NCBI GenBank assembly: GCA_035294785.1
Contig: DATGKF010000104.1
Location: forward strand, 29,101 to 93,100
Direction of reading: 5' to 3'
DNA from: Poindextera sp035294785
Lineage (GTDB): Bacteria > Pseudomonadota > Alphaproteobacteria > Caulobacterales > Caulobacteraceae
Length of the DNA: 64,000 bases
A program made the position numbers and the translations under genes. The first letter of the stretch is position 1. Every line of letters begins with the position of its first letter. Shown in pieces: positions 26,571 to 34,895 of the stretch. The notes below the pieces were generated by a model, which saw only the letters and a list, made by a program, of their open reading frames with translations, was not told where the DNA came from and did no database searches.

Positions 26571-29522
26571 CTAGGCGTCGAGAAGCAGCCGCTTGGCGAG
26601 CGCGGCGGACCTGCCGCCGCCGCGGACGCGGCTGAGCCGGTCTTGCACGTTCTTCGCCAGCGGTCGCCCGGTCACGGCTCGCGCCTCGACCAGAACCTCC
26701 ATGAGCCGGAAGATGTTCTTCTGTTGCAGATCGAGCTTGGCGAGCAGCGCCTCGAGCGCTTGGTGCACGGCGGCGGCGTGGACCTGGGACACCTGCCTCA
26801 CCGGCGTCAGGCTGTCGGCAAGGCGTCCCCACTTCACCCATTCGCCCTCGGCGAGGTCGGCGAGAGTCGACGCAAACAGTTCGGGCTCGAACAGCCGCGC
26901 CTCGATGCCCTCGATCAGCGCGTCGACGGCAAGCCCCCTTGCGTCGGCGTCCTTCCCGATCAAACCGGCGCACAACAGCAGGTGACCCGGCTCGCGCCAG
27001 GGCCGGCGGCGCTGGAACAGGCTGATCATATGACCGAAGCCGGGGCTCCAGCCGCTGCTCTCGCTGTCGATCCGACGGATGAGCTGGATCGCGCCCCGCA
27101 TCTGGGCGGCTGCCGGATTCTGCGGCCAGACATAGCTCAGCCACTGGGCGACCCATGTCGCGCGCAGCTCGCCCGAGAAGCTGCGAGCCTCCAACCGGCG
27201 ATTGGCCGCCGCCGTCGGCAGCGCCCTCCAGTCGGTCGCGATCTGACCGCTCGCCGCACGAACCAGCCCGTCGAGAATGCCCGGCCGCCCGGGCGTCTGC
27301 CGCCGCCCCAGGAAGACGACCGAAACCTCGAACACCGGCGCTTTCCCGGGGAGCTGCTCGTAACGTGGACCCTTCCAGTAAGACGAGCGCCAGATGTAGC
27401 GAGCGGGCTTCAGGCTGTCCGGCCACGGGTCGTGGAGGCTCAAAGCTGCGAACTCCGGCGTCCAGTCTCGGTACGTCAATCGGCAGCGCGCGGCCATGAT
27501 CCAAGTCGCGTAGTTCATGCGGTCCGCCCTGCCGGGGCGCCCGTCGCCGCCAAGCGCGAAGCTGGCGATCCCTCGCAGTGGCGGCCCGAGCGTGGCGCCT
27601 CGCGCCAGCGCCGTTTCACGGTTGTCCGGCGCCAGCCGCAGCAAGGAGAGGCGAAGATCCATCGACTCCGCGATGCCGGGTTGATGCTGTAGGGAGTGAA
27701 GCCGTTCGATCCAGACGAGCGGATCGATCCAGCCGCCCTTGTGTGTGGGCGCGGAGAGGAGGGGCCGGCCTTGTCGCCGGGCGACCCGCTCGGCGATGGC
27801 GCGCAAATGCGCGATCATCGGCACGAACGCGTCCTCCGTGGTGTAGTAGGGGATGTCGGCGTCTTTTGTCTCGCGCAGCCTCCCGGTCAGCCACGTCTGG
27901 ACGAGGTCGAGCAGGGCCGAACCCAGGCCGTTCGGCCCGACAATCATGCCGTTGGCGCCGCCTCCGCGACGGTCAAGGCGGTGGAGAACCGGGGCGGCCC
28001 TCGCCGTGAAGTCGTCCGCGCGCTCGTGCGCGAGACGGCTGATGGCGTCAACGATGCGCTCGACATCCTCGGGCGAATCCACGACCTCGATGGCATGCAG
28101 GATCGCGTCGATCAGGCCGTCGACCGACGCGATCGGTTCGATTTCCTCCGCTGCCGAAAGGACGCAGCGATCGCACGGCGCGCCGGAGAGGGGCTCGTAG
28201 CTGGCGGCTTCGCTGCGCGCGCCCGCTTGAGACTCGGTCGGCCGCTCCGTTCGTTCGTCGGCGTCGCCGAGGCGTGGGCTCGCGGGCCGATGGGAGATCA
28301 GCTTTAGGAGTCGCGGTCGGTTGCTCGCCGGCAGGAAGTCGTCCAGGCCGGCCAGAGCATCGATTTGGCGCTGATCAAGCTCAGCGGCGTGCGTCTCGAG
28401 AAGCGTCAGCGCCAGGGCCTGGACGTCAGTGTTGCTGTGTCTCAGCGCCTCGGAGACGCCGCTCAGGCCTTCGCCGGCGAGCGCGTTGTTCCGGGCGATG
28501 ATCCGGTTGATCAGCCTGAGCGCCGAGATCGCATTCCCCTTGCTGGCGCCTGAGAAGACGGCCGGGAGCTCTCGCAGCACCGTCTTGGCGTCGAGTCCGC
28601 CCGCCTTCTGGACTTCGGCCAGCATTTCAACGGCGAATTTCACTACGTGGCCGACGGGACGCCGCAGGAGATCGATGTAGTTCTGCTGGTGGCGGAGCTG
28701 TTCATCGGGCCGTGGCGCCAGGCGCTTGTAGAAGGCCGCGAACCCCGACAGCTGATTTTGCTTCAGGTCGAGACCCAATCCTTTGACCGCCAGGTCGAGA
28801 AGCCGCCCCCGCTCCAGCCGCCCCTCAGCCGCAAGCTTGACCAGGGCATCGGGCCAGGTCTCGTACTCGGCATTCGCGCCCTTGCGCAGCCAGGCGTTGG
28901 TGTTGAAGGCGTTGCTCTCGATGCGGAACAGGCTCTCGACATCGTCGAGCAGCTCGGGGTCGGCCAGCAGTTGCCGACTGATGGGCGGCGCGACCTCCCC
29001 GCCTCGGTTGAAACCAGTGCGCATCAGAAAGGCCGCGAACTCTCGATAGTATCCGTCCACGGATGGCTTGCGGCACAAGCCGTCGCGGATCCAAGCGCGC
29101 AGGGTGGCGAACCCGAGCTGATGGAAGTCGCGCTCCAGATCGTACGCGATCCAATCGTCGAGCCAGTCCGGACGCCGGTCGCGGATGATCTGGTCGAGCA
29201 GCGGACGAGCCTGCGGCCAGATCCAGACATTGGGTCTCTTGACCGCTGAGGCTGGGCCAACCGCGAACAGCGCCAGCGTGGCGTTTTGCGTCTCGCGCGC
29301 GTTCCAGCCCATCAGAGGGTTCCCCTGCCTCCGGGCAAAGAAGTCCTTCAGGCGGTGCGAGGCGCCTGGGTCGGCTTTGTTTCGGCTGAGCTGCCTGTAG
29401 AGTCGCTGGGCGGGCGACGAGAGCTTGACCCTCTGGCGCTCGTCCAGCCCTTCGAAGGCCTTCGGCAAATCGGCCAGGTCACTCGGTTCGAGAAGCAGGC
29501 GCTCCAGGTCATCCAGCGTCAT
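26571..29522 (-). CDS. Large helical-repeat protein, DUF6493-like, paired with SWIM protein
   Basis: 983 residues, no signal peptide or membrane helix. Mostly alpha-helical with HEAT-like stretches (GNAISALRLINRIIARNNAL, ALRHSNTDVQALALTLLETH) and a C-terminal conserved region (WMAARCRLTYRDW-like, YLSYVWPQNPAAAQMRGAI-like, WVKWGRLADSLTPVRQVSQV). From memory this is the DUF6493 type found next to SWIM zinc-finger genes; the family number should be checked. Start ATG 29522 overlaps the SWIM gene stop by 4 nt, so the two are co-translated. No catalytic motif seen; a scaffold role is inferred. Confidence 0.8.
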   Translation of the reverse strand: MTLDDLERLLLEPSDLADLPKAFEGLDERQRVKLSSPAQRLYRQLSRNKADPGASHRLKDFFARRQGNPLMGWNARETQNATLALFAVGPASAVKRPNVWIWPQARPLLDQIIRDRRPDWLDDWIAYDLERDFHQLGFATLRAWIRDGLCRKPSVDGYYREFAAFLMRTGFNRGGEVAPPISRQLLADPELLDDVESLFRIESNAFNTNAWLRKGANAEYETWPDALVKLAAEGRLERGRLLDLAVKGLGLDLKQNQLSGFAAFYKRLAPRPDEQLRHQQNYIDLLRRPVGHVVKFAVEMLAEVQKAGGLDAKTVLRELPAVFSGASKGNAISALRLINRIIARNNALAGEGLSGVSEALRHSNTDVQALALTLLETHAAELDQRQIDALAGLDDFLPASNRPRLLKLISHRPASPRLGDADERTERPTESQAGARSEAASYEPLSGAPCDRCVLSAAEEIEPIASVDGLIDAILHAIEVVDSPEDVERIVDAISRLAHERADDFTARAAPVLHRLDRRGGGANGMIVGPNGLGSALLDLVQTWLTGRLRETKDADIPYYTTEDAFVPMIAHLRAIAERVARRQGRPLLSAPTHKGGWIDPLVWIERLHSLQHQPGIAESMDLRLSLLRLAPDNRETALARGATLGPPLRGIASFALGGDGRPGRADRMNYATWIMAARCRLTYRDWTPEFAALSLHDPWPDSLKPARYIWRSSYWKGPRYEQLPGKAPVFEVSVVFLGRRQTPGRPGILDGLVRAASGQIATDWRALPTAAANRRLEARSFSGELRATWVAQWLSYVWPQNPAAAQMRGAIQLIRRIDSESSGWSPGFGHMISLFQRRRPWREPGHLLLCAGLIGKDADARGLAVDALIEGIEARLFEPELFASTLADLAEGEWVKWGRLADSLTPVRQVSQVHAAAVHQALEALLAKLDLQQKNIFRLMEVLVEARAVTGRPLAKNVQDRLSRVRGGGRSAALAKRLLLDA

Positions 29523-30877
29523 GCGCGCGCCGTTTCAGACTCCAGGTCCTCCGCGAGCAGCGACGCCGCAAGGATGTGTTTGCAGGGGCCGCGCTGCCCC
29601 TGATAGCGGCTGAACCAGGGGCAAGTGCAGCTCGGCTGCTCGGCGGACAGCCTCACCCGATGAAGCGCGCCGGCGCCTTGGACTTCGAACACCATCGCGG
29701 CCGGCTCGCCGAGCCGCCTGACCTGGCCATCTTCGATGAGCTTCCGCGCGTTGCTGAGGCGCGGTTGCATCGCCTCGACCTTCGCGAGGTCGAATGGGAG
29801 TTCCCGGTGGAAATAGCGCCCCAAAGCGGCGTCGTAGCCGGCCAGGCCCTGACTGCCAAGCACCGCCAGCGCCCCTTCCACCTCGGCTTCGCCCAACGCG
29901 AGCTCGTTCGCCAAGACGCAAGGATCGATTTGGGACCGCCACTTCAAGTTGGCCCGCACCTTTGCCACGACAAGATCGGATGGAGGTTTCGCGAGCGCCG
30001 CCAGCATCTGCCCTTCTCCGGAAAAGCCGCGAAACACCTCCGGGCTGATCATGAGGAAGAAGGATCCGACTGGAAAGCACACCTCCCAGCCGCTGGCGCC
30101 GCTGTCTTCCTCCAACCAGATCCGCAGGCTCTTCGCCCGCGCCAAAAGTGGCTCGATCACCCGGACTCTGTGCGTGCCGAGGATCGGGACGGCGCCGGGC
30201 TGAGGTCGTTGGCTCAGGCGGATCGATCGGTTTACCGAGACCGCGTAGCTCGGCATCCGCGGCGTGGCCGCCTTGGGCAGCGTGCGGACGAACCGCAGCG
30301 CTTCGGCGGCGCTGACCTCCATCTTGAGGACCAGCTTGGGCTGGTACGCCTGCACTTCGCTGAAGCTCTTGATCCACCGAAGCGGCATCTTGACCTTCTT
30401 CTCGATCGTCCTCTCGTTTCCCTTGCTGAGGACGACTTCATCGGCGCCGACGGCGAATTGCACGTCTTCGTCGTCGTGCAAGCGCAAGAGCGCGTTGCGC
30501 ATATCGGTGTTGAAGTCGACGTTGGTGGTTCCCCTGCCCTGGCACTCACCCTCGAAGGCCGCCGCCGGCAGGTCGACGCGCGCGTAGACCCCGCAACAGC
30601 CGCTGAAGCCTTCGAGTCGGAGCAGCTGCTCGTTGCTCGTGAGGACCGGATCGAGAATCGCCGGCCTTGGAAGGAAGAAGTGTGTTCGAACGACCTGGCT
30701 CAGGGTGAAGAGCAGGTCTCCCATGATCCTGGGTTGGCGCACCCGGCCATCGAAGAAATAGGGCTGCTGATGATCGCCGCTGCACGTCGCCAGGGAAAGC
30801 TGTGGCTTGCCCCACCCGGCAGACGTCACGCCAGAAGGAAACGCATATCGGTACGTAAAATCGAGCGCCGCTGACAC
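29519..30877 (-). CDS. SWIM zinc-finger protein
   Basis: 452 residues. The C-terminal SWIM motif CxCx(n)CxH is complete: CTCPWFSRYQGQRGPCKH at residues 417-434 (Cys417, Cys419, Cys432, His434). The first 400 residues are a mixed domain I cannot assign, with a winged-helix-like stretch near 325-365 (CVLANELALGEAEVEGALAV). GTG start with GGGAGGGG five nt upstream. SWIM domains bind DNA or proteins and occur in recombination mediators (Sws1) and SNF2 ATPases. First gene of a two-gene operon with a perfect LexA box 78 nt upstream. Confidence 0.88.
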   Translation of the reverse strand: MSAALDFTYRYAFPSGVTSAGWGKPQLSLATCSGDHQQPYFFDGRVRQPRIMGDLLFTLSQVVRTHFFLPRPAILDPVLTSNEQLLRLEGFSGCCGVYARVDLPAAAFEGECQGRGTTNVDFNTDMRNALLRLHDDEDVQFAVGADEVVLSKGNERTIEKKVKMPLRWIKSFSEVQAYQPKLVLKMEVSAAEALRFVRTLPKAATPRMPSYAVSVNRSIRLSQRPQPGAVPILGTHRVRVIEPLLARAKSLRIWLEEDSGASGWEVCFPVGSFFLMISPEVFRGFSGEGQMLAALAKPPSDLVVAKVRANLKWRSQIDPCVLANELALGEAEVEGALAVLGSQGLAGYDAALGRYFHRELPFDLAKVEAMQPRLSNARKLIEDGQVRRLGEPAAMVFEVQGAGALHRVRLSAEQPSCTCPWFSRYQGQRGPCKHILAASLLAEDLESETARA

Positions 30878-30954
30878 GTCACCCCTCCCTTCCCATAAGG
30901 TTGCAGGCGCCTGCCTGAATGTTCAAGCCGCGCGATTGCAAGCTCTGCGCGATA

Positions 30955-30969
30955 GAACATATAAAGAAC
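30955..30969 (-). promoter_or_regulatory. Perfect alphaproteobacterial LexA (SOS) box
   Basis: GAAC-ATATAAA-GAAC on the plus strand, i.e. GTTC-N7-GTTC on the minus strand, exactly the direct-repeat SOS box of alphaproteobacteria. It lies 78 nt before the SWIM gene start and 86 nt before the divergent cyclophilin start, in an AT-rich patch where a promoter is expected. I found no other such box when scanning the other intergenic regions by eye. Confidence 0.72.
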
Positions 30970-31054
30970 AAATTGGAAAGCGGGCGGGAGCTCTCCGACA
31001 CAAGCCGCCCATGAGGGCTGGACGCAGCGAGTCGTTCCGGGTCTCTGTTCAATC

Positions 31055-31666
31055 GTGCCTCGCTCTCTCATCTCCAGGCGCACCCTGATCGCCGCCGCCG
31101 GCGCGCTCGCCGCCACGCGCGCCTTCGCGCAAGCCCCCGCCAATCCGCGCGTCGTCATCGCGACCGACCATGGCGAGATCACGGTCGAGCTGGCGCAGGA
31201 CAAGGCGCCGATCACCGCCGGCAACTTCCTGCGCTACGTCGATCACCACCGCTTCGACGGCTCGACTTTCTACCGGGCGGTCCGCACGCCGGGCGATCCC
31301 ACCGACGGGCTCATCGAGGGCGGCCTGCAGAACGCGCCCGGCAAGCTCTTTCCGCCCATCGCGCACGAGAGCACGGCGCAGACCGGCCTGCATCACATCG
31401 ACGGGACCATCTCGATGGCGCGCGCCGCGCTGGGCACGGCGACCGCCGACTTCTTCATCTGCGCCGGCGCGGCCGCCTACCTGGACGCCAAGCCGGGCGC
31501 GCCGGGCGACAACGCCGGCTACGCCGCCTTCGGGCAGGTGGTGCAGGGGATGGACGTGGTGCGCGCCATCCTGGCGCTGCCCACCAACGGCGTTGCCCGC
31601 AACCCCGTGATGCAGGGCCAGATCCTCAGCCCGCCGGTGGTGATCGAGCGGATGCGCCGGGGGTAG
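31055..31666 (+). CDS. Exported cyclophilin-type peptidyl-prolyl isomerase
   Basis: 203 residues from GTG 31055. The N-terminus SRRTLIAAAGALAATRAFAQ is a Tat-type signal with twin Arg, cleaved after AQA. The cyclophilin core follows: VVIATDHGEITVELAQDKAP, NFLRYVDHHRFDGSTFYRAV, ISMARAALGTATADFFI and AAFGQVVQGMDVVRAI. Catalyses proline isomerisation in periplasmic folding. A weak ribosome site; the start is set by the signal peptide. It is divergent from the SWIM operon. Confidence 0.88.
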   Translation: MPRSLISRRTLIAAAGALAATRAFAQAPANPRVVIATDHGEITVELAQDKAPITAGNFLRYVDHHRFDGSTFYRAVRTPGDPTDGLIEGGLQNAPGKLFPPIAHESTAQTGLHHIDGTISMARAALGTATADFFICAGAAAYLDAKPGAPGDNAGYAAFGQVVQGMDVVRAILALPTNGVARNPVMQGQILSPPVVIERMRRG

Positions 31667-31694
31667 TGTCTCGGTTCGGCGAAACAGTCTGACG

Positions 31695-31940
31695 ATGATG
31701 CCCCTAGGGCTCGCCCTCTTTCTCCTGGCTTTTGCCGCTTGGTCCGCCTGGAGGGTCCGGGCTTACCTCCTGGGCGGTGGTTTTTGGTTCCCGCAGCGCT
31801 GGCGCGTTACGCGGGCCAAGGACCCCATCACCTTTTGGTGTGTCGTCGTCGCCTATGGAGCGGTCGCTGCTGTGACCGCCATAGCGGGCCTCGTCGGCTT
31901 TGTCGGCGCGGTCTTCGGAAACCATCACATTCCAAGCTGA
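31695..31940 (+). CDS. Small membrane protein, two predicted helices
   Basis: 81 residues: a first hydrophobic helix (GLALFLLAFAAWSAWRV), a short basic loop (RWRVTRAKDPITFW) and a second helix (VVVAYGAVAAVTAIAGLVGF). Not recognised. Starts at tandem ATGATG, 28 nt after the cyclophilin stop, with no clear ribosome site. Codon positions look coding, but the short length keeps confidence moderate. Confidence 0.5.
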   Translation: MMPLGLALFLLAFAAWSAWRVRAYLLGGGFWFPQRWRVTRAKDPITFWCVVVAYGAVAAVTAIAGLVGFVGAVFGNHHIPS

Positions 31941-32039
31941 GACACCACACACCGGCGTCACGAGTTGACCGGTTAAGACGACCTTTGCTAGGCCCGGTCT
32001 ATTCCCTCGCACCTCGATTTGAATTGGCGGCATTCCCCC

Positions 32040-32981
32040 TTGCGCACGTTTGACACAGCCGACGTCCTGGCGTCGGAGATCGACCATCTCGGCCACATGA
32101 ACGTCCGCTTCTATGCGGAGCGGTCCCAGCGGGCGAACAGCGCGCTGCTGGCCGAACTCGGGCTCGATCCCGACATGGGCGCGGACCGCGGCGTCCGGCT
32201 GACGCAGACCGACAGCTACACCCGCTATCAGCGCGAGCAGTTCGCCGGCGCGACCCTGGTGGTGCGCGGCGGCGTGCTGGGCGCGGACGCGCTCGGCGTG
32301 CGCACCTACTACGAGCTCGCCAACCCGGCGAAGGACGAGATCGCCGCCACCTTCCTGATCACCACCGCGCTCACCGACCGGACGACCGGCGAGGTTTCCG
32401 CCCTGCCCGAGGCCGTCGTGGCGCACGCCAACGCGCGGCGCATCGAGCTGCCCGCCCACGGCCGGCCGCGCACGATCGATATGGGGCCGCCGCGCACCGA
32501 CCTCGACTTCCAGGACGTGGCCGCGCGGGTCACCGAGGATCCCGACGACCACATGTCGCGCCGCTCGGACTGGACGGTGCCGCCGGAGGCCTGCGACGAG
32601 CACGGCGTGCTGGCCGACGTCGGCATGATGATGTTCGGCGGCTTTCGCCCGCCGACGCCGGACGAAATGAAGCGCTTCGGCCCGATGACCTTCGAGACCG
32701 AAGAGGGCCACCGGGTCGGCTGGGCCTCGCTGGAGACGCGGATGGTGCGCGTCAGCCCGGCGCGGGCGGGCGATCAGCTCTGCTCGATCGGCGCCGAGAT
32801 CGGCCTGCATTCCAAGGTGCGCCACACCCGCCGCTGGCTGTTCAACACCACGACCGGCCGGCTGGTGACCCTGAACGACAACGTCAACATCGCCCTCGAC
32901 CTCGACGCCCGCCGCGCCATCGACATCCCGCCCTCGCTGCGCAAGTCGATCGAAGCGCGGCACACGCCGGAGTTCGCGTGA
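32040..32981 (+). CDS. Acyl-CoA thioesterase, double hotdog (4HBT-like)
   Basis: 313 residues from TTG 32040 (GGCGG nine nt upstream); another in-frame TTG at 32019 has no site. The N-terminal hotdog carries the 4HBT signature SEIDHLGHMNVRFYAERSQR, where Asp and the following helix form the active site, with TRYQREQFAGATLVVRGGVL. A second hotdog half occupies ~170-300 (RVGWASLETRMVRVSPARAG). Predicted to hydrolyse an acyl- or aryl-CoA thioester. Its stop overlaps the acetamidase GTG by 4 nt, implying one transcript. Confidence 0.8.
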   Translation: MRTFDTADVLASEIDHLGHMNVRFYAERSQRANSALLAELGLDPDMGADRGVRLTQTDSYTRYQREQFAGATLVVRGGVLGADALGVRTYYELANPAKDEIAATFLITTALTDRTTGEVSALPEAVVAHANARRIELPAHGRPRTIDMGPPRTDLDFQDVAARVTEDPDDHMSRRSDWTVPPEACDEHGVLADVGMMMFGGFRPPTPDEMKRFGPMTFETEEGHRVGWASLETRMVRVSPARAGDQLCSIGAEIGLHSKVRHTRRWLFNTTTGRLVTLNDNVNIALDLDARRAIDIPPSLRKSIEARHTPEFA

Positions 32982-33919
32982 GCGCTGCGGCGCACACGCT
33001 GCACAGCCACCAGGGCCACACCGGCTGGGACAACGCCATCGCGCCGGTGCTCACCGTCGCGCCGGGCGAAACGGTCGAGTTCCACCCCATGGACGCCTCC
33101 GGCGGCCAGCTCACCCGCGCCTCCAGCGTCGCCGACGTTGCCCGCCTCGACTTCGGCAAGGTCAATCCGGTGGTCGGGCCGGTGTTCATCGACGGGGCCG
33201 AACCCGGCGATGCGATCAAGGTCACGCTGGTCGCGTTCGGCCCTTCCGGCTGGGGCTGGACCGCCAACATCCCCGGTTTCGGCCTGCTCGCCGACCAGTT
33301 CCCCGATCCGGCGCTGCACGTCTGGACCTACGATCCGGTCTCGATGGCGCCGGCGATGTACGGGCCGGGCGGGCGCGTGCCGCTGAAGCCGTTCGCCGGC
33401 ACGATCGGGCTGGCGCCGGCCGAGCCAGGCCCGCACAGCATCGTCCCGCCCCGCCGGGTCGGCGGAAACCTCGACGTGCGCGACCTCGCCGCGGGGGTCG
33501 AGCTCTACCTGCCCGTCGAGGTCGCCGGCGGGCTCTTCAGCCTCGGCGACACCCACGCCGCCCAGGGCGACGGCGAGGTTTGCGGCACGGCGATCGAGAG
33601 CCCGATGTCGGCCGCCGTCCGCTTCGACCTGATCAAGGACGCCGACCTCGCCTTCCCGCGCTTCACCACGCCCGGCCCGGTCACCCGCCACCTGGACGCC
33701 AAGGGCTACGAGGTCGCGACCGGCGTCGGGCCCGACCTGATGGCCGCCGCCCGCCACGCGCTCGCCGGCATGATCGACCTGCTCGGCCGCCAGCACGGCC
33801 TCTCGGCCGTCGACGCCTACATGCTCTGCAGCGTCTGCGCCGACCTGCGCATCAGCGAAATCGTCGACCAGCCCAACTGGGTCGTCGGCCTCTACTTCCC
33901 CCGCGTGGTGTTCGACTGA
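32978..33919 (+). CDS. Acetamidase/formamidase family amidohydrolase
   Basis: 313 residues from GTG 32978. The FmdA/AmdA pattern is clear: VAPGETVEFHPMDASGGQ, NPVVGPVFIDGAEPGDAIKV, GVELYLPVEVAGGLFSLGDT, HAAQGDGEVCGTAIESPM (metal/catalytic region) and the C-terminal AYMLCSVCADLRISEIVDQP. Hydrolyses small amides such as formamide or acetamide to ammonia and acid. Coupled to the thioesterase gene. The substrate is not certain. Confidence 0.9.
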   Translation: MSAAAHTLHSHQGHTGWDNAIAPVLTVAPGETVEFHPMDASGGQLTRASSVADVARLDFGKVNPVVGPVFIDGAEPGDAIKVTLVAFGPSGWGWTANIPGFGLLADQFPDPALHVWTYDPVSMAPAMYGPGGRVPLKPFAGTIGLAPAEPGPHSIVPPRRVGGNLDVRDLAAGVELYLPVEVAGGLFSLGDTHAAQGDGEVCGTAIESPMSAAVRFDLIKDADLAFPRFTTPGPVTRHLDAKGYEVATGVGPDLMAAARHALAGMIDLLGRQHGLSAVDAYMLCSVCADLRISEIVDQPNWVVGLYFPRVVFD

Positions 33920-33960
33920 GATCGAACTTGAGCGATATCAATAATTTGGCGGCAGCCTAA

Positions 33961-34022
33961 CCCCGCTCATCCTCGCGCTGCGAAGCAGAGGCGCGTAGCA
34001 GCCAAAGCGGGGCATAGTTTTT
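33961..34022 (+). terminator. Hairpin plus T-run after acetamidase
   Basis: Outer arms CCCCGCT / AGCGGGG (33961-33967, 34006-34012), inner stem CGCGC / GCGCG, then CATAGTTTTT. Lies about 40 nt after the acetamidase stop. The outer sequence also resembles common alphaproteobacterial intergenic repeats. Confidence 0.5.
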
Positions 34023-34076
34023 CGGACCTAGCTAGATAGGAAGTACAGTCGCAAGCGTGTACGAACCGCCGACCTC

Positions 34077-34586
34077 TCATTCGTGGTCTTCATTAGAATC
34101 TCTTTTGAGCAAATCGGCGTTCGATAGTTCGGGTAACATTGGATCGAGGGGCCAGCGATAGCGTTCTTTCGGATAGGCCCAAGGCTGGCGGCCCCCGACG
34201 ACCATTTGCATGTCTTGGAGTAGCGCGTTTCCAATCCGCGTTTGCCACCACCCAGTCATTTCTGTTGGGGCGTCCTTGTTCTCCCACCACCCCGGCTTGT
34301 TCTCGGGTGGGGGCCTGCCGCCAGTTAACCGCCAGCCCTCTTCATGGTGGGCCTTAGCCTGCGCGAGCATGTCAAGTAGTTGATCGGCCTTGGCATCGCC
34401 GAGTTTCTTGCGAAGATTTTCTACGCCCTGTCCGATGCTGTAAAAAACGCCGTCGAAGTCAAAGAAGGGTTTGCCATCGAAGATAGTCGATGGAAATCTA
34501 CGTGTTGGTGAGGATAATATAGCAACTCCGAGCACATCCGTGAGTTCTCGAACGGTTTTCGGGATAAGACGCTCAGGGTATAACAA
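34077..34586 (-). CDS. Lower-GC orphan hypothetical protein, possibly 5'-truncated
   Basis: 169 residues from TTG 34586; not recognised. It contains PFFDFDGVFYSIGQGVENLR, KADQLLDMLAQAKAHHEEGW, a Trp-rich middle and GNALLQDMQMVVGGRQPWAY. The base composition is visibly lower in GC than its neighbours. The frame stays open upstream to about 34673, reading plausible protein (FLKPRYAPKDPTLLYPERL) but with no ATG, GTG or TTG before the TTG at 34586. So the true start may be lost, making this a truncated foreign gene, or the TTG is genuine. No partner genes. Confidence 0.5.
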   Translation of the reverse strand: MLYPERLIPKTVRELTDVLGVAILSSPTRRFPSTIFDGKPFFDFDGVFYSIGQGVENLRKKLGDAKADQLLDMLAQAKAHHEEGWRLTGGRPPPENKPGWWENKDAPTEMTGWWQTRIGNALLQDMQMVVGGRQPWAYPKERYRWPLDPMLPELSNADLLKRDSNEDHE

Positions 34587-34731
34587 GGTTGGGTCCTTCG
34601 GAGCATATCTGGGCTTGAGGAACCGCGAACCTACCTGATGCCCCCGATGGGCTCCACCAAGGGCTGCTTGCGCCTATGTAGGCCCGTAGTCTTTTGCCTG
34701 AGCCCGTTGTGGCCGCGGCGCCGCTCCATTG

Positions 34732-34822
34732 AACCGCAGAGGACGCAGAGAAGGCGCAGAGGACGCAGAGAAGGCCGCTGCACCTTCGCGCCCTCTGCGC
34801 CTTCTCTGCGATCTCTGCGGTT
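34732..34822. repeat. GCAGAG-rich inverted repeat element
   Basis: Left arm 34732-34774 (AACCGCAGAGGACGCAGAGA, then AGGCGCAGAGGACGCAGAGAAGG) and right arm 34783-34822 (CCTTCGCGCCCTCTGCGCC, then TTCTCTGCGATCTCTGCGGTT) form an imperfect ~40-bp hairpin with an 8-nt loop. Each arm is built of short direct repeats with a GACGCAGAG/GCGCAGAG core. Similar GCAGAGGACGCAGAG repeats are dispersed in many unrelated bacteria. Sits between the orphan gene and the M56 peptidase. Confidence 0.8.
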
Positions 34823-34895
34823 AGAAGCACCGGGTCCCCGCCTCGCGCCGATGCCTAACCTGTCGGTGCCCGGTGCTGGGCAGGCCCTAACGTCT

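Noticed and set aside
25030..27504. An 824-codon minus-strand frame spanning the MFS and DUF6493-like genes
   Set aside because: Out of frame with both real genes, rich in Arg/Gly runs, no motifs.
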